The notes: a model not told the origin generated them from the sequence alone. A stretch of DNA of 53,553 bases from Deltaproteobacteria bacterium (GCA_031279515.1 JAITII010000060.1:1-53553); one strand, 5' to 3'. Positions 35,825 to 44,953 are shown, counted from the first letter of the stretch. Numbers and translations are program-made.

Positions 35825-36514
35825 ATGACTCAAGATGATTTCAGCCCGATTGTTAATTCTACGAATCTTTTTCAAGACCTCGAACCTCAAGATATAGAAA
35901 GTTTCATGCAAATTGCTGTTCTCAAACGTTATCAACCGGGACAGGTGATCTTTAACCGCGGAGATACAGGAGGCGGCTTATACATCTTGATAGAAGGCAA
36001 GGTTAGAATATTTGTTAGCGGTAATGGTTCTAAAGAGCAACTTTTACGGGTCTTACTACCAGGTGATTCCTTTGGAGAGGCAGGTGTCTTTTTGGAACAC
36101 GGCTATCCATCCACCGCCCAATCTTTGGATAAATCTGCTGCCTATTACTTTTCCGGGGATAAAATTAGAAGGCTGGTTTTAGACAATATCAGGCTTTCCA
36201 ATAACTTTTTACGGATATTTGCCTTAAAGCTTGCCGATTTCGCCCATCTTTTCGAGTCTCGTACCATAAAGGAGGCCCCTGCCCGCCTTGCTTCCTTCAT
36301 TTTGAACCATGAAGAAGTCTCAGGTCGCATGAAGCTCAATTTTTCCAAAGGCCAACTTGCCTCTTTTATTGGCACTTCTCCTGAAACAGTCTCAAGGGCG
36401 CTTACCTTCCTCAAGACTAAAAAGGCTATCATGGAAGAGAAACCTTATATCGTCATTTTAAATAGGGAAATCTTAAATTCCCTAGTTCAGGGTACCATGA
36501 AGGACCTAAACTAA
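35825..36514 (+). CDS. Crp/Fnr-family transcription regulator
   Basis: 229 residues: a cyclic-nucleotide-binding-like sensor domain (about 15-130; QVIFNRGDTGGGLYILIEGKVRIF, GDSFGEAGVF), a dimer helix, and a C-terminal winged helix with KGQLASFIGTSPETVSRAL (about 180-198). There is no N-terminal cysteine cluster, so it is not an iron-sulfur FNR; it is closer to HcpR/DNR-type regulators that respond to nitrite or NO. AGGAGGAG gives a strong start. It lies directly upstream of nrfHA, whose promoter has an FNR-type box, so it is the probable activator. Confidence 0.9.
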   Translation: MTQDDFSPIVNSTNLFQDLEPQDIESFMQIAVLKRYQPGQVIFNRGDTGGGLYILIEGKVRIFVSGNGSKEQLLRVLLPGDSFGEAGVFLEHGYPSTAQSLDKSAAYYFSGDKIRRLVLDNIRLSNNFLRIFALKLADFAHLFESRTIKEAPARLASFILNHEEVSGRMKLNFSKGQLASFIGTSPETVSRALTFLKTKKAIMEEKPYIVILNREILNSLVQGTMKDLN

Positions 36515-36553
36515 ATACCTTCCTTTTACCTATTAAGCTTGCTCACTCCAACT

Positions 36554-36609
36554 AAGGGTTTTCCCCTGTAGCCTTTACCTGCCCAAAGGCCCTGGGGAAG
36601 ACCCTTTTT
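36554..36609 (+). terminator. Branched hairpin after the Crp/Fnr gene
   Basis: AAGGGT..CCCC (36554-36566) pairs with GGGG..ACCCTT (36594-36606); an inner GCCTTT/AAAGGC hairpin sits in the loop; a T run follows. Confidence 0.7.
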
Positions 36610-36863
36610 TTAAAATTGCTATTTTTTTTGTTATCTTTTAAATTTTAAATCTAAGTTTTTCAATTTAGCTAAAATATTATCTTTTCTTTTTTTAATATTA
36701 TTTTTTACCTAATTTACCGTTAACAAACTGCTCACTTGTTTTGTCAAAATATAAAAAACTTGATCTAATTCAAGATTTTGCCTCTTCATTTTTGCTAGGA
36801 TGATTCAAGAGACTTTTGTTAGTCAATTTTTAAACTAACTTCTAACATAATAGGTCCTTAGCT
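36610..36863. other. nrfH leader and promoter region
   Basis: About 250 AT-rich bases upstream of nrfH holding the FNR-type box and a likely -10 element (described separately). No gene is seen. Confidence 0.5.
36759..36801 (+). promoter_or_regulatory. FNR/HcpR-type box and -10 element of nrfHA
   Basis: CTTGATCTAATTCAAG at 36759-36774 is a palindrome (CTTGA/TCAAG) and matches TTGAT-N4-ATCAA at nine of ten positions. TAGGAT at 36796-36801 would serve as -10; the start would be near 36808, which puts the box centre at about -41.5, the classic activating position for Crp/Fnr proteins. Confidence 0.65.
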
Positions 36864-37436
36864 ATGGGCGGCTTCAAAGAGATGTATAGCAGTTTTAAGT
36901 GGAAGTGGCTCTGCTTTTTTGTAAGCGGGCTTTTAGCTGGCACTTTGATATACGTTCTTTACATTTCTCGTGTCTTTTCCTATATGTCCGACGAACCTGC
37001 CGCCTGCGTCAATTGCCATATCATGGGTTCCTATTACAAGTCCTGGCAGAATAGCTCCCATTTCATCTGGACAACTTGCAATGATTGCCATTTGCCCCAA
37101 GACAGCCTCATAAACAAATACTATTTCAAAGCAGCCGATGGCCTCTATCATGCTGCTATCTTTACCCTGAACATGCAGCCCCAGGTTATTAGGGCGAGAA
37201 GGAGCTCTGACCAGGTTATCGTAGAGAACTGTCTCCGCTGTCATGAGCCCCTGGTGACCGAATTTACGATGATGCAATTCGAGGTTCAAGAATCCCTTTC
37301 AGGAAGAGATAAGCTCTGTTGGGACTGCCATCGGGATGTGCCGCATACTCAGATAGACTCACTTAGTTCTATTAGCGGATTCACTGTGCCCTACCCGGAT
37401 TCTCCTGTGCCTGATTGGCTGAAGAATATGCTTTAA
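36864..37436 (+). CDS. nrfH: Cytochrome c nitrite reductase small subunit NrfH
   Basis: 190 residues: one N-terminal membrane helix (about 13-35) and four CxxCH haem sites at C48-H52, C72-H76, C123-H127 and C152-H156. The first is followed by Met two residues later (CHIM), as in NrfH where this Met contacts haem 1. It passes electrons from menaquinol to NrfA on the periplasmic side. Length is normal. nrfA starts 17 bases after its stop, and an FNR-type box lies about 90 bases upstream. Confidence 0.97.
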   Translation: MGGFKEMYSSFKWKWLCFFVSGLLAGTLIYVLYISRVFSYMSDEPAACVNCHIMGSYYKSWQNSSHFIWTTCNDCHLPQDSLINKYYFKAADGLYHAAIFTLNMQPQVIRARRSSDQVIVENCLRCHEPLVTEFTMMQFEVQESLSGRDKLCWDCHRDVPHTQIDSLSSISGFTVPYPDSPVPDWLKNML

Positions 37437-37453
37437 TCTAAACTGGTGCCACT

Positions 37454-38944
37454 ATGAATACACAGAAAAAATCTTCCATTACGCCTTGGGCGATAGGTAT
37501 AGCTCTCTTCTGCGGGGCCCTGGTGGGCGTTTTGATCTTGGGCCTCATAGGTGCCATTATCACCACCAAAAGGGCCGAAGTGAGTAGCATCTTCAATAAT
37601 AAGAAGGTGGACATAGTGGGCATAGAGCCCAAAAGCGCAGTCTGGGGTTTAAATTTCCCTAGGGAATACCGCACTTGGAGCAAGACAGCCGAGATGAATT
37701 TTTCTTCCAAGCATCTTGGCAATAAACCAGAAGATATCCTAGAGAGCCGTCCGAATATGGTGGTGCTCTGGGCGGGCTACGCCTTTTCTCGTTCCTATAA
37801 GGCCCCCAGAGGCCATTGGTACACACTGGAGGACGTCTATAATTCCTTGAGGGTAGGAGCTCCGGGGATAGGAGATGCCAAGGACCTTCAACCCTCCACC
37901 TGCTGGACCTGCAAAAGCCCCGATGTCCCCAGAAGGATGCAGGAAATAGGGATAGCCGAGTTCTACAAAGAACCCTGGAGCGCCAATGGGACGGAGATAG
38001 TTAATCCTTTGGGCTGTGCCGACTGCCATAACCCAGCCGATATGGAGCTCACCATTACCAGGCCAGGACTGATAGAAGCCTTCCAGAGGCAAGGCAAAGA
38101 CGTAACCCAGGCAGGGGAGCAGGAGCTAAGGTCTTTGGTCTGTGCCCAGTGCCATGTGGAGTACTATTTTAAAGGAGACGGCAAATATCTGACCCTGCCC
38201 TGGGATAAGGGTATGACAGTGGAGCAAATGGAGGAATATTACGACGAGCTGGAGTACTTCGACTATGTCCACGCTATAAGCAAGACCCCCATAATAAAGG
38301 CCCAGCATCCTGACTACGAGATCTTCCTCATGGGACCCCATGGCCAAAAAAATCTCTCCTGCGCCGACTGCCATATGCCCTATATATCTGAAGGAGGGAT
38401 TAAGTACTCCAATCACCAAGTTATGAGCCCCTTAGCCAATGTCTCTTCCACCTGTGCCATCTGCCATAGGGATACTGAAAGCGAGCTAATAGCTTACGTC
38501 TACGAGCGCCAGGACAAGGTCATAGAGCTAAGGGACCGCCTAGAGCCAGAACTTGTGCGCGCCCACGTGCTGGTAAAAGCCGCCATGGATGCCGGTGCTA
38601 CCGACGAGGAGCTATTGGAAACCAGAAAGCTTATTAGGGCCGCCCAGTGGCGCTGGGACTATATAGTAGCTTCCCACGGCGCTAGTTTCCATGCCCCCTT
38701 AGAGTCTGCCAGGGTCCTTTCCCACGGTATAGATAAGGCCTTGCAGGCACAACTTTTAATAAAAGATGTCCTATTTGCCCATGGGGTAACTGGTGAGGTG
38801 CCTATGCCCGATCTAAGCACCAAGGCCAATGCCCAGCAATATGTGAATCTGGATATGCCCCTTTTGGAGTCCCAGAAAGCTCAGTTTGTAGAGACCATTG
38901 TCCCCCAATGGCTCCAAGTGGCCAAGGAAAATGGGCGTATCTAA
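37454..38944 (+). CDS. nrfA: Cytochrome c nitrite reductase NrfA
   Basis: 496 residues. An N-terminal helix (11-38) acts as signal or anchor. Five haem sites are seen: the catalytic CWTCK (C150-K154, with the NrfA-specific Lys ligand) and four CxxCH at C188, C230, C303 and C334. Tyr in CHVEYYF (237-238) and His in AQHPDYEIF (H285) fit the active-site Tyr and His. The enzyme reduces nitrite to ammonia with six electrons in the periplasm. It follows nrfH closely, and a perfect hairpin separates it from the haem-attachment genes. Confidence 0.97.
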   Translation: MNTQKKSSITPWAIGIALFCGALVGVLILGLIGAIITTKRAEVSSIFNNKKVDIVGIEPKSAVWGLNFPREYRTWSKTAEMNFSSKHLGNKPEDILESRPNMVVLWAGYAFSRSYKAPRGHWYTLEDVYNSLRVGAPGIGDAKDLQPSTCWTCKSPDVPRRMQEIGIAEFYKEPWSANGTEIVNPLGCADCHNPADMELTITRPGLIEAFQRQGKDVTQAGEQELRSLVCAQCHVEYYFKGDGKYLTLPWDKGMTVEQMEEYYDELEYFDYVHAISKTPIIKAQHPDYEIFLMGPHGQKNLSCADCHMPYISEGGIKYSNHQVMSPLANVSSTCAICHRDTESELIAYVYERQDKVIELRDRLEPELVRAHVLVKAAMDAGATDEELLETRKLIRAAQWRWDYIVASHGASFHAPLESARVLSHGIDKALQAQLLIKDVLFAHGVTGEVPMPDLSTKANAQQYVNLDMPLLESQKAQFVETIVPQWLQVAKENGRI

Positions 38945-38965
38945 GAGGTAAATTTTTTTCTCTTG

Positions 38966-38997
38966 GCTAAAAGAGGCGCTCCGGCGCCTCTTTTAGC
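38966..38997. terminator. Perfect 14-bp hairpin between nrfA and ccsB
   Basis: GCTAAAAGAGGCGC (38966-38979), loop TCCG, GCGCCTCTTTTAGC (38984-38997). The T run is inside the stem, so it may act as a terminator, or as an mRNA-stabilising end with partial read-through to ccsB. Confidence 0.65.
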
Positions 38998-39084
38998 ATC
39001 AAGTTCCTTTTCATTAAGTTATTTTCCCTACTAATTTAAGGTATCGGTTGTTTTCCCCGCCATTGGCATCTTTAGGATAAGATA

Positions 39085-40314
39085 GTGGAGACCGAAAAGA
39101 AAATTTTGCCCGGCTTTCTTCCGGCAGTTTTGGTAGTAACGGGCGCCCTTTTGGGTTCTTTTGCTGCAATCTTTATCTTTGGTCCCTTAGATATTAGCGC
39201 CTTTTCCGCCCCAATAAATTATTACCTAGCCCTAGCCATAGTCTTAATTGGCACAATAGCGGCATTCTTTAAAGGTTCCATAATCTTTCGCTTTTTAGGT
39301 GGCGGGCACCTGGCTGTGGTCCTGGTGGTTATTTTCCTTATCTACGGGCTCATTATGGGAATTGTGCCCCAGGGCCTGGAATTGGAAAACGATACTTTAA
39401 AAGGGATAGTTTCGCGTTTGGGTTTTTTTTCCCTCACATCCTCTTGGCCCTTTGTAACTTTCTACCTTTTTGTCCTTTTAAGCTTAGCTGTTGCTATTTC
39501 CCTTAAGCTTGGGAAACGGGGCTCATTTAGCTTTATCCTCATCCACTTGGGCATTTTTTTAGTCCTTATGGCAGCAGGCTTAGGGGCCCCTGACAGACAA
39601 AGACATATTATGCGAGTGGGCGAAGGGCAGGTGGAATGGCGCAGTATGGGCAAAGCTGGAGAGCTCATTTCCCTTCCCATAGCCATAAGATTGGACGATT
39701 TTTCCATGGAGGAATATCCTGGTCAACTTGCTTTAATTGATAATCATGGGGTCATGCTCCCAGAGAATAAGCCGGAACTAATGCCCTTAAATGGGACTAT
39801 TAATGAGTACGGCACCCTTTTGGGCTACAAGATTACTGTATTGGAATTTTTGCTGCGGGCCGTGCCAGTTGGGAAAGGCGAGTTTGCCAGGGCCATCATG
39901 GCGGCTTCCACCCAAGCCGTGCGGGTAGAAGTAGAGGAAATTGGAAAGGGTAGAGCTAATCTAAGCGAGGGCTGGATCTCTTATGGTAATCCTATGATAG
40001 CCCCCCAAGTTTTAGAGCTTTCCCAATCCAAGTACCTTGTCATGACTAGGCCCGATCCTAAGAGTTTTGCCTCCAGGATAAAAGTCTTTACACAAGAGGG
40101 GCAAGAGCAAGAAGGTGAGGTGCTAGTAAATAAACCCTTAAAGATAGGCCAATGGCTTATTTATCAGCACGGCTATGAAAATTCTCTAGGTAATCTTTCC
40201 CCCTGGAGTAGCTTTCTTTTGGTAAAGGATCCCTTTTTATACCTAGCCTATCTGGGATTTATTCTCTGGGCCCTTGGGGCTTTTACCCTGGTTTTAAAAG
40301 GCAATAGAAAATGA
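39085..40314 (+). CDS. ccsB: Cytochrome c biogenesis protein CcsB/ResB
   Basis: 409 residues with four to five helices in the first 170 residues, a large outer domain (about 185-385, with LLGYKITVLEF and GQWLIYQHGYEN), and one C-terminal helix. This is the ResB/CcsB layout of system II cytochrome c maturation. It works with CcsA to pass reduced haem to CxxCH (and here CxxCK) apoproteins. The start is GTG at 39085, with AGGATAAG upstream. The stop overlaps the ccsA start as ATGA, so the two are coupled. Its location next to nrfHA suggests a set dedicated to NrfA, whose CxxCK haem often needs a special lyase. Confidence 0.88.
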   Translation: METEKKILPGFLPAVLVVTGALLGSFAAIFIFGPLDISAFSAPINYYLALAIVLIGTIAAFFKGSIIFRFLGGGHLAVVLVVIFLIYGLIMGIVPQGLELENDTLKGIVSRLGFFSLTSSWPFVTFYLFVLLSLAVAISLKLGKRGSFSFILIHLGIFLVLMAAGLGAPDRQRHIMRVGEGQVEWRSMGKAGELISLPIAIRLDDFSMEEYPGQLALIDNHGVMLPENKPELMPLNGTINEYGTLLGYKITVLEFLLRAVPVGKGEFARAIMAASTQAVRVEVEEIGKGRANLSEGWISYGNPMIAPQVLELSQSKYLVMTRPDPKSFASRIKVFTQEGQEQEGEVLVNKPLKIGQWLIYQHGYENSLGNLSPWSSFLLVKDPFLYLAYLGFILWALGAFTLVLKGNRK

Positions 40315-41081
40315 GCTGGACCTTTTACAATATCTTAGGCCCGCTTTCTATCGTCCTTTTTTTAGCTGGCGGCATACTGGTCTATAAAAAAGAAAAGCTT
40401 GCCGGAGCCTTGGTCCTTGGGGGTGCCCTTTTGACCCTGGTCTTTATCGTAGGTCTTTGGATAAGCCTTTCGAGGCCCCCTATGCGCACCATGGGGGAAA
40501 CCAGGCTATTTTATAGCCTATTTCTTTCCTTGGGGGGCTTTCTTGCCTACAGACGCTGGGCTTATAAATGGCTCCTTTCCTTTGCAGCATTGGTTGCCTC
40601 TGTTTTTGCAGCCATTAATATCCTAAGGCCAGAGATCCACTCCAAGGCTCTCATGCCTGCCCTTGTTAGCCCCTATTTCATCCCCCATGTCACCTTGTAC
40701 ATACTCTCCTACGCCATCCTGGCAGCCTCTGCTGTGGGAAGTGTAATAATAATAGTTAAGGGCAAAAAAGAGAGCCTTTCCCTCTATAAGCTTGTGGATA
40801 ATCTGACCTCCATAGGCCTGGGATTTTTAATGCTGGGTCTCATCTTAGGTGCCCTCTGGGCCAAGGACGCCTGGGGCCACTATTGGTCCTGGGATCCCAA
40901 GGAGACCTGGGCTTTTGTGACCTTACTGGCATTTATTCTTTACGTACACTTAAGGAGACTGGGCTTTAAAGGGACTTTTACCCTATGTGTCCTTCCTGTG
41001 GCCTTTTTATTTCTCATGGTGACCTGGCTGGGGGTAAATTATCTGCCAACTGCTGCTCAGAGCGTGCATGTTTACAATTAG
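40311..41081 (+). CDS. ccsA: Cytochrome c biogenesis protein CcsA
   Basis: 256 residues with about eight helices and the tryptophan-rich haem-handling motif WGHYWSWDPKETWAF (about 185-199), flanked by conserved His (PHVTLYILSYA; GVNYLPTAAQSVHVY at the end). It belongs to the CcsA/CcmC/CcmF haem-handling family and exports and presents haem in system II. Its ATG overlaps the ccsB stop. In nrf operons such proteins appear as NrfI-type CcsBA fusions; here they are two genes. Confidence 0.92.
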   Translation: MSWTFYNILGPLSIVLFLAGGILVYKKEKLAGALVLGGALLTLVFIVGLWISLSRPPMRTMGETRLFYSLFLSLGGFLAYRRWAYKWLLSFAALVASVFAAINILRPEIHSKALMPALVSPYFIPHVTLYILSYAILAASAVGSVIIIVKGKKESLSLYKLVDNLTSIGLGFLMLGLILGALWAKDAWGHYWSWDPKETWAFVTLLAFILYVHLRRLGFKGTFTLCVLPVAFLFLMVTWLGVNYLPTAAQSVHVYN

Positions 41082-41335
41082 CCCTAGGCTTTTTTAGAAA
41101 ATTTGGGGGTTTTTCCCTTAGGTCCTAGCATTACCCCAAGCTCTTCTTTTGCCTAATAAGAGCCAGATCTCTTAATTAAAAAATCTTGTGATAAAAAAAA
41201 TACTTAGCACAGCTAAAAAATGGCAAACAAGATTTAGCTGGGATTTGGACTAAAGGACAAAAGCTTATCTAGTGCAGCTAAGCTAAAAAGCCCACAGCCT
41301 AATCTTTCAAATGTATTTATTTAGCTTTGCTTTAG

Positions 41336-42859
41336 CTATCTTTTCGGGGGTTTGGCAAACCAGGTGAGTAATATCATACCAAAGAAAGCGTACACGCAGA
41401 GTTGGTAGATCTCGGCTGCCGACATAATAAATCCCTGGGAACTTATTTGTCTTGCAATATTGGCCAGAGCAGTAGTTTCATCCAGCCCAGAGGTCTGCAT
41501 CACTTCCATGGCGGCTAAATAATTGGGATTCATGCCGTCTATAGAAGACACCAGGCGATTGTGATGGAAGGCCTCCCTTCTCTCCCACAAGGTGGTCACA
41601 AGAGAGGCCCCAATGCCCGCAAAAAGGGTGCGAATACAATTAAAGACCCCTGAGCCGCTGGCTAATTTGGAGGGTTCTAGGCCTATGAAAGTAAGGGTGA
41701 TAATGGGCACAAAAAATAAGGCTAAGGCAGCACCCTGGAGTGTCTGTGGGACTAAGATGAAATATAAGTTGGCATTGGGGGCAAAAAAGGTACGCAGATA
41801 CATACAGCCGGCAAAAATCAAAAAGCTTAGAGTTATGATATAGCGTAGGTCCTTTCCAGCTGAAAAGCGGCCCACAAGTGGGGGTAAGAGGACCGGTAGG
41901 ATACCCACAGGGGCTGAGACAATCCCAGCCCAGGTGGCGGTATAGCCAAAGTAAGACTGCAAGAGGAGGGGAAGTAGGACGACGGTCCCCAAGTAGATCA
42001 TCATGCCCAGGCTGATTAAAGTGACACCTACTGTAAAATTACGAGAGCGGAAGAGTTCCAAATCGATCAAAGGAGAAGGGTTATGCTTTTCCCAGAGTAT
42101 GAGAAAGGTAATTCCTACTACGGAAAAGACGGCAAGGGCTATGATGATATTAGAATTGAACCAATCCAGTTCCTTTCCCTTGTCCAAGAGCATCTGCAGA
42201 GACCCTATGCCAATGGCCAAAAAAGCAAAGCTTATGGCAGACCAGCGGGGACGCGATAGGGGGGTCTCACGGTTAGAAAGGAGGCTTCTGGTCATGAAGA
42301 TTACGATGGCTCCCAAGGGAACGTTAATTAAAAAGATCCAGCTCCAATGATAATTGTCGCTAATTATGCCTCCCAAGATTGGACCGCAGACAGGTGCCAC
42401 AGAGGCAGTAGTGGACCAGAAGGCAAGGGCCATAATCTGCCGCTGTTTGGGATAATTTTGCATAAGTAGAGACTGGGCCAGGGGCATCATAGGGCCTCCA
42501 GCAGCTCCCTGGATTATGCGGCTGACCACTAAAAAGCTCAGATCCGTGGAAAGCCCGCAGAGAAAGGAAGCCATGGAGAAGAGGGCGGTGGACCAAAGAA
42601 AGAGCCGCACTTCCCCGAAACGCTGGGAAAGCCGTCCTGTTAAGGGAAGCACTATGGCATTGGCTACACTATAAGAGGTGATTATCCAGGTGCCCTGGGT
42701 ATAGGATGCCCCTAAGTTTCCAGCTATGGTGGGAACGGCAACATTGGCAATGGTGGCATCCACCACCTGCATAAAAGTGGCAAGTGGTAGGGCTATGGTA
42801 AGAAGGGCCAGCTTATGTCCCTCTAAAGGTGGAAGCTTTATGGCTAAGGGTGCTTGCAC
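41336..42859 (-). CDS. emrB: DHA2-family (EmrB-type) multidrug efflux transporter
   Basis: 507 residues with about 14 helices. MFS features are WIITSYSVANAIVLPLTGRLSQRFG (motif A region), RIIQGAAGGPMMPLAQSLL (motif B/C region) and a 14-helix DHA2 layout. It expels hydrophobic compounds by proton antiport. The start is GTG at 42859, twelve bases after the EmrA-like gene. Third gene of a TetR-EmrA-EmrB operon. A separate outer-membrane TolC-like gene is not in the window. Confidence 0.92.
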   Translation of the reverse strand: MQAPLAIKLPPLEGHKLALLTIALPLATFMQVVDATIANVAVPTIAGNLGASYTQGTWIITSYSVANAIVLPLTGRLSQRFGEVRLFLWSTALFSMASFLCGLSTDLSFLVVSRIIQGAAGGPMMPLAQSLLMQNYPKQRQIMALAFWSTTASVAPVCGPILGGIISDNYHWSWIFLINVPLGAIVIFMTRSLLSNRETPLSRPRWSAISFAFLAIGIGSLQMLLDKGKELDWFNSNIIIALAVFSVVGITFLILWEKHNPSPLIDLELFRSRNFTVGVTLISLGMMIYLGTVVLLPLLLQSYFGYTATWAGIVSAPVGILPVLLPPLVGRFSAGKDLRYIITLSFLIFAGCMYLRTFFAPNANLYFILVPQTLQGAALALFFVPIITLTFIGLEPSKLASGSGVFNCIRTLFAGIGASLVTTLWERREAFHHNRLVSSIDGMNPNYLAAMEVMQTSGLDETTALANIARQISSQGFIMSAAEIYQLCVYAFFGMILLTWFAKPPKR

Positions 42860-42871
42860 TTATGGCACCAG

Positions 42872-44155
42872 TTATTGCGAAAGAGGGGGGTTTAAGGCAC
42901 TTTGGGAAAGTGTGGGATCAGTTAGGTTGTCTTTTATTACCTTAGCTATTTCAGCTTTTAAGGCCTCTAGATCCGGCTCTATGGCACCCGTTTCGTAATG
43001 CCAATGCTCTTTCCTTTCCGGGGTGTTAGAAAGTTTTCTTTCTGTAAATACCTTTACCCTGCAAGAAAGGCCTAAGATCAAGGGGTTTTTCTCAAGGGCA
43101 AGGGGATCTAAGGTAATGCGCACAGGTACCCTTTGGACCACCTTAATCCAATTGCCTGTGGCGTTTTCCGGAGGCAAGAGGGAAAAAATAGACCCAGTTC
43201 CAGCTCCCAGGCCCTCCACTACTGCTGGGTAGACAACCCTTCCCCCCAGCATGTCCGCAGTGACCTCGGCGCTCATGCCTGGTTTTATTTGCTTTAGCTG
43301 GCTCTCTTTAAAGTTGGCGTCCACCCAGATTTCGCCTAAGGAAGTTATCAGCATCAGTGGGACATTGGGGCTGGCAAGCCCCCCCAATTGGGCGCTGCGG
43401 CGAGCCACTTTACCGGCTACAGGGCTTTTGACCCTGGAGCGCTCTAGGGTGAGCCAGGCTGCCTCCACCTGGGCAGCTGCCCTTAAGATGTTGGGATGTT
43501 CTTCTATGGGTCCTGGTCCCAAGAGACTTAAGGTGGCTTTAAGGTTTTCCCTGGCAGCTTCCAGGTTGGCTTTTCCCACCTCCACCTGGATACGATATTT
43601 TTCTATCTCTTCTTTAGTGACTGAGCTTCCTTGTCTTAAGCCAGTCCTGCGGGCGTATTCGCTATCTAAAAGGGCCAGCTGTTGCTCTAGGGCTAAAATA
43701 TTAGCCTCAATGGACCCGAGACTCAGTTGCAGCTGTTTCACAGAAAGGATGGCACTTTTTAATGAGCTCCAGGCAGCATCAAGGTTTACTTGGGCGTCTG
43801 TGGGATCCAGGCGCACCAAAAGCTGGCCTTCTGAAACCTCTTGGGTAGAGTCGGCTAAGATCTCCACCACAGTGCCTGAGCTTTGCGGCATGACCCTTAC
43901 GATGTTACCGGTTACGTAGGCATCGTCTGTTATCTCTACCCCTTTACGAAAGAATAGGTACCAAAGAGAAATTATTAGACCTATGAAGATAAAAACCAAG
44001 AGGGCTTTAAAAACTGCCTTAGCCCCGTTTTTGGTGCTTTTTTCTGGGGTTTTCTCTTTACTGCCCCCTTCACTTTGCAAGGGATCGTCTGGGCCTAAAT
44101 TTGTCTTAGAGCTAGTATCTGGTTTTTCTGGCATAGTTATTGGTTTTTCTGGCAT
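42872..44155 (-). CDS. emrA: HlyD/EmrA-type membrane fusion protein
   Basis: 427 residues: a Pro/Lys-rich N-terminus, one membrane helix (about 47-67), a biotinyl-lipoyl-like half (VRLDPTDAQV), a long coiled coil (about 125-215), and the second half motif (SPVAGKVARRSAQLGG). It links the EmrB pump to an outer-membrane channel. The N-terminus has MPEKPIT followed by MPEKPDT because of a 21-bp tandem duplication, so two ATG starts (44155 and 44134) are possible. Confidence 0.92.
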   Translation of the reverse strand: MPEKPITMPEKPDTSSKTNLGPDDPLQSEGGSKEKTPEKSTKNGAKAVFKALLVFIFIGLIISLWYLFFRKGVEITDDAYVTGNIVRVMPQSSGTVVEILADSTQEVSEGQLLVRLDPTDAQVNLDAAWSSLKSAILSVKQLQLSLGSIEANILALEQQLALLDSEYARRTGLRQGSSVTKEEIEKYRIQVEVGKANLEAARENLKATLSLLGPGPIEEHPNILRAAAQVEAAWLTLERSRVKSPVAGKVARRSAQLGGLASPNVPLMLITSLGEIWVDANFKESQLKQIKPGMSAEVTADMLGGRVVYPAVVEGLGAGTGSIFSLLPPENATGNWIKVVQRVPVRITLDPLALEKNPLILGLSCRVKVFTERKLSNTPERKEHWHYETGAIEPDLEALKAEIAKVIKDNLTDPTLSQSALNPPLSQ

Positions 44156-44170
44156 AGTTATTGGTTTTTA
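44121..44170. repeat. 21-bp tandem duplication at the tetR/emrA junction
   Basis: Two exact copies of a 21-base unit (44121-44141, 44142-44162) and a partial third. The unit spans the last codons of the TetR gene and the ATG of emrA, so both the start codon and its context are doubled. Confidence 0.9.
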
Positions 44171-44817
44171 GCTTCCGTCACTATTCCCTTAAGGGATGCC
44201 GACTGAATATGCCTAAAGAGCTTATCTATGGGGATCTCAGTTTCGAAGAAGACCTCCCAGATGGGACGGGCTAAAAAGGGTATATAAAAGGAGGAGAATA
44301 TGGTCATGTAGAGCATCTCAGGGATTAGATCCGGGTTTAAAATCCCTGTTTCCTGGCCTTTACGGATCTTTTTCACAAATTTTAAAAAGTGGGATTTACT
44401 AGTCACCTTCATCAGGTAATTCCGCATAGGTTTTTCGACATTGGCCAATTCCTGGTTCCATAGTAAGAGAAACCAGGGCCGCTCTATGGCGGTGGTGATG
44501 AGGGTCTCCTGGAGGCTTTTTATCATCAAGATGGGGTCATCTATGTCATCCATAATATCCATTAGACTTTTTGTAACCGGGATGAGATAGGTCTCTAAAG
44601 TCTCTTCCACAAGCCTTTCTTTGGAACGGAAATGGTAATAGATGGCCGCAGGGGTGACTTGTGCCCTTAAAGACACCTCTTTTAGGGAAAAATTTCTTAT
44701 CCCTTCCTGGCTAAGCACCTCTAGGGCCTTTTCTAAGATGTTCTCTTTGATAGTGGGGCAATTTTTGAGCTTGATTGGGGGACGACCCGGAAGCCGGCCT
44801 TTGGGTTTTGGGTCCAT
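44158..44817 (-). CDS. TetR-family repressor of the efflux operon
   Basis: 219 residues. The N-terminal helix-turn-helix (about 24-70: ILEKALEVLSQEGIRNFSLK, TPAAIYYHFRSKERLVEE) is typical of TetR proteins; the rest is a helical ligand domain. The N-terminus is basic and Pro-rich. It is the first gene of the operon with emrA and emrB, two bases before emrA, so it probably represses its own operon and is released by a pump substrate. A 20-base palindrome sits 39 bases upstream. Confidence 0.92.
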   Translation of the reverse strand: MDPKPKGRLPGRPPIKLKNCPTIKENILEKALEVLSQEGIRNFSLKEVSLRAQVTPAAIYYHFRSKERLVEETLETYLIPVTKSLMDIMDDIDDPILMIKSLQETLITTAIERPWFLLLWNQELANVEKPMRNYLMKVTSKSHFLKFVKKIRKGQETGILNPDLIPEMLYMTIFSSFYIPFLARPIWEVFFETEIPIDKLFRHIQSASLKGIVTEAKNQ

Positions 44818-44855
44818 AGTATACCAAGGGGAAAGTAGCTTTTAGGGCTGAAAAA

Positions 44856-44875
44856 AATTAATTTACGCATTAATT
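44856..44875. promoter_or_regulatory. Candidate TetR operator
   Basis: AATTAAT-TTACGC-ATTAATT, a perfect 7-bp inverted repeat with a 6-base centre, 39 bases before the TetR start. Size, symmetry and place fit an autoregulatory operator. Confidence 0.55.
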
Positions 44876-44953
44876 AATATATCGCAACTTAAGAAAAAAA
44901 GAAAGGGCCTGGAGGGCAATTTTTGAAGATATGAAGGGGAAGGGGGTTATTTT

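Noticed and set aside
39085..41081. Fused CcsBA protein
   Set aside because: The stop of ccsB and the start of ccsA overlap as ATGA in different frames, so they are two proteins.
43251..43919. 222-residue frame opposite emrA
   Set aside because: It is a shadow of the membrane fusion protein, Ser/Arg-rich and without a family.
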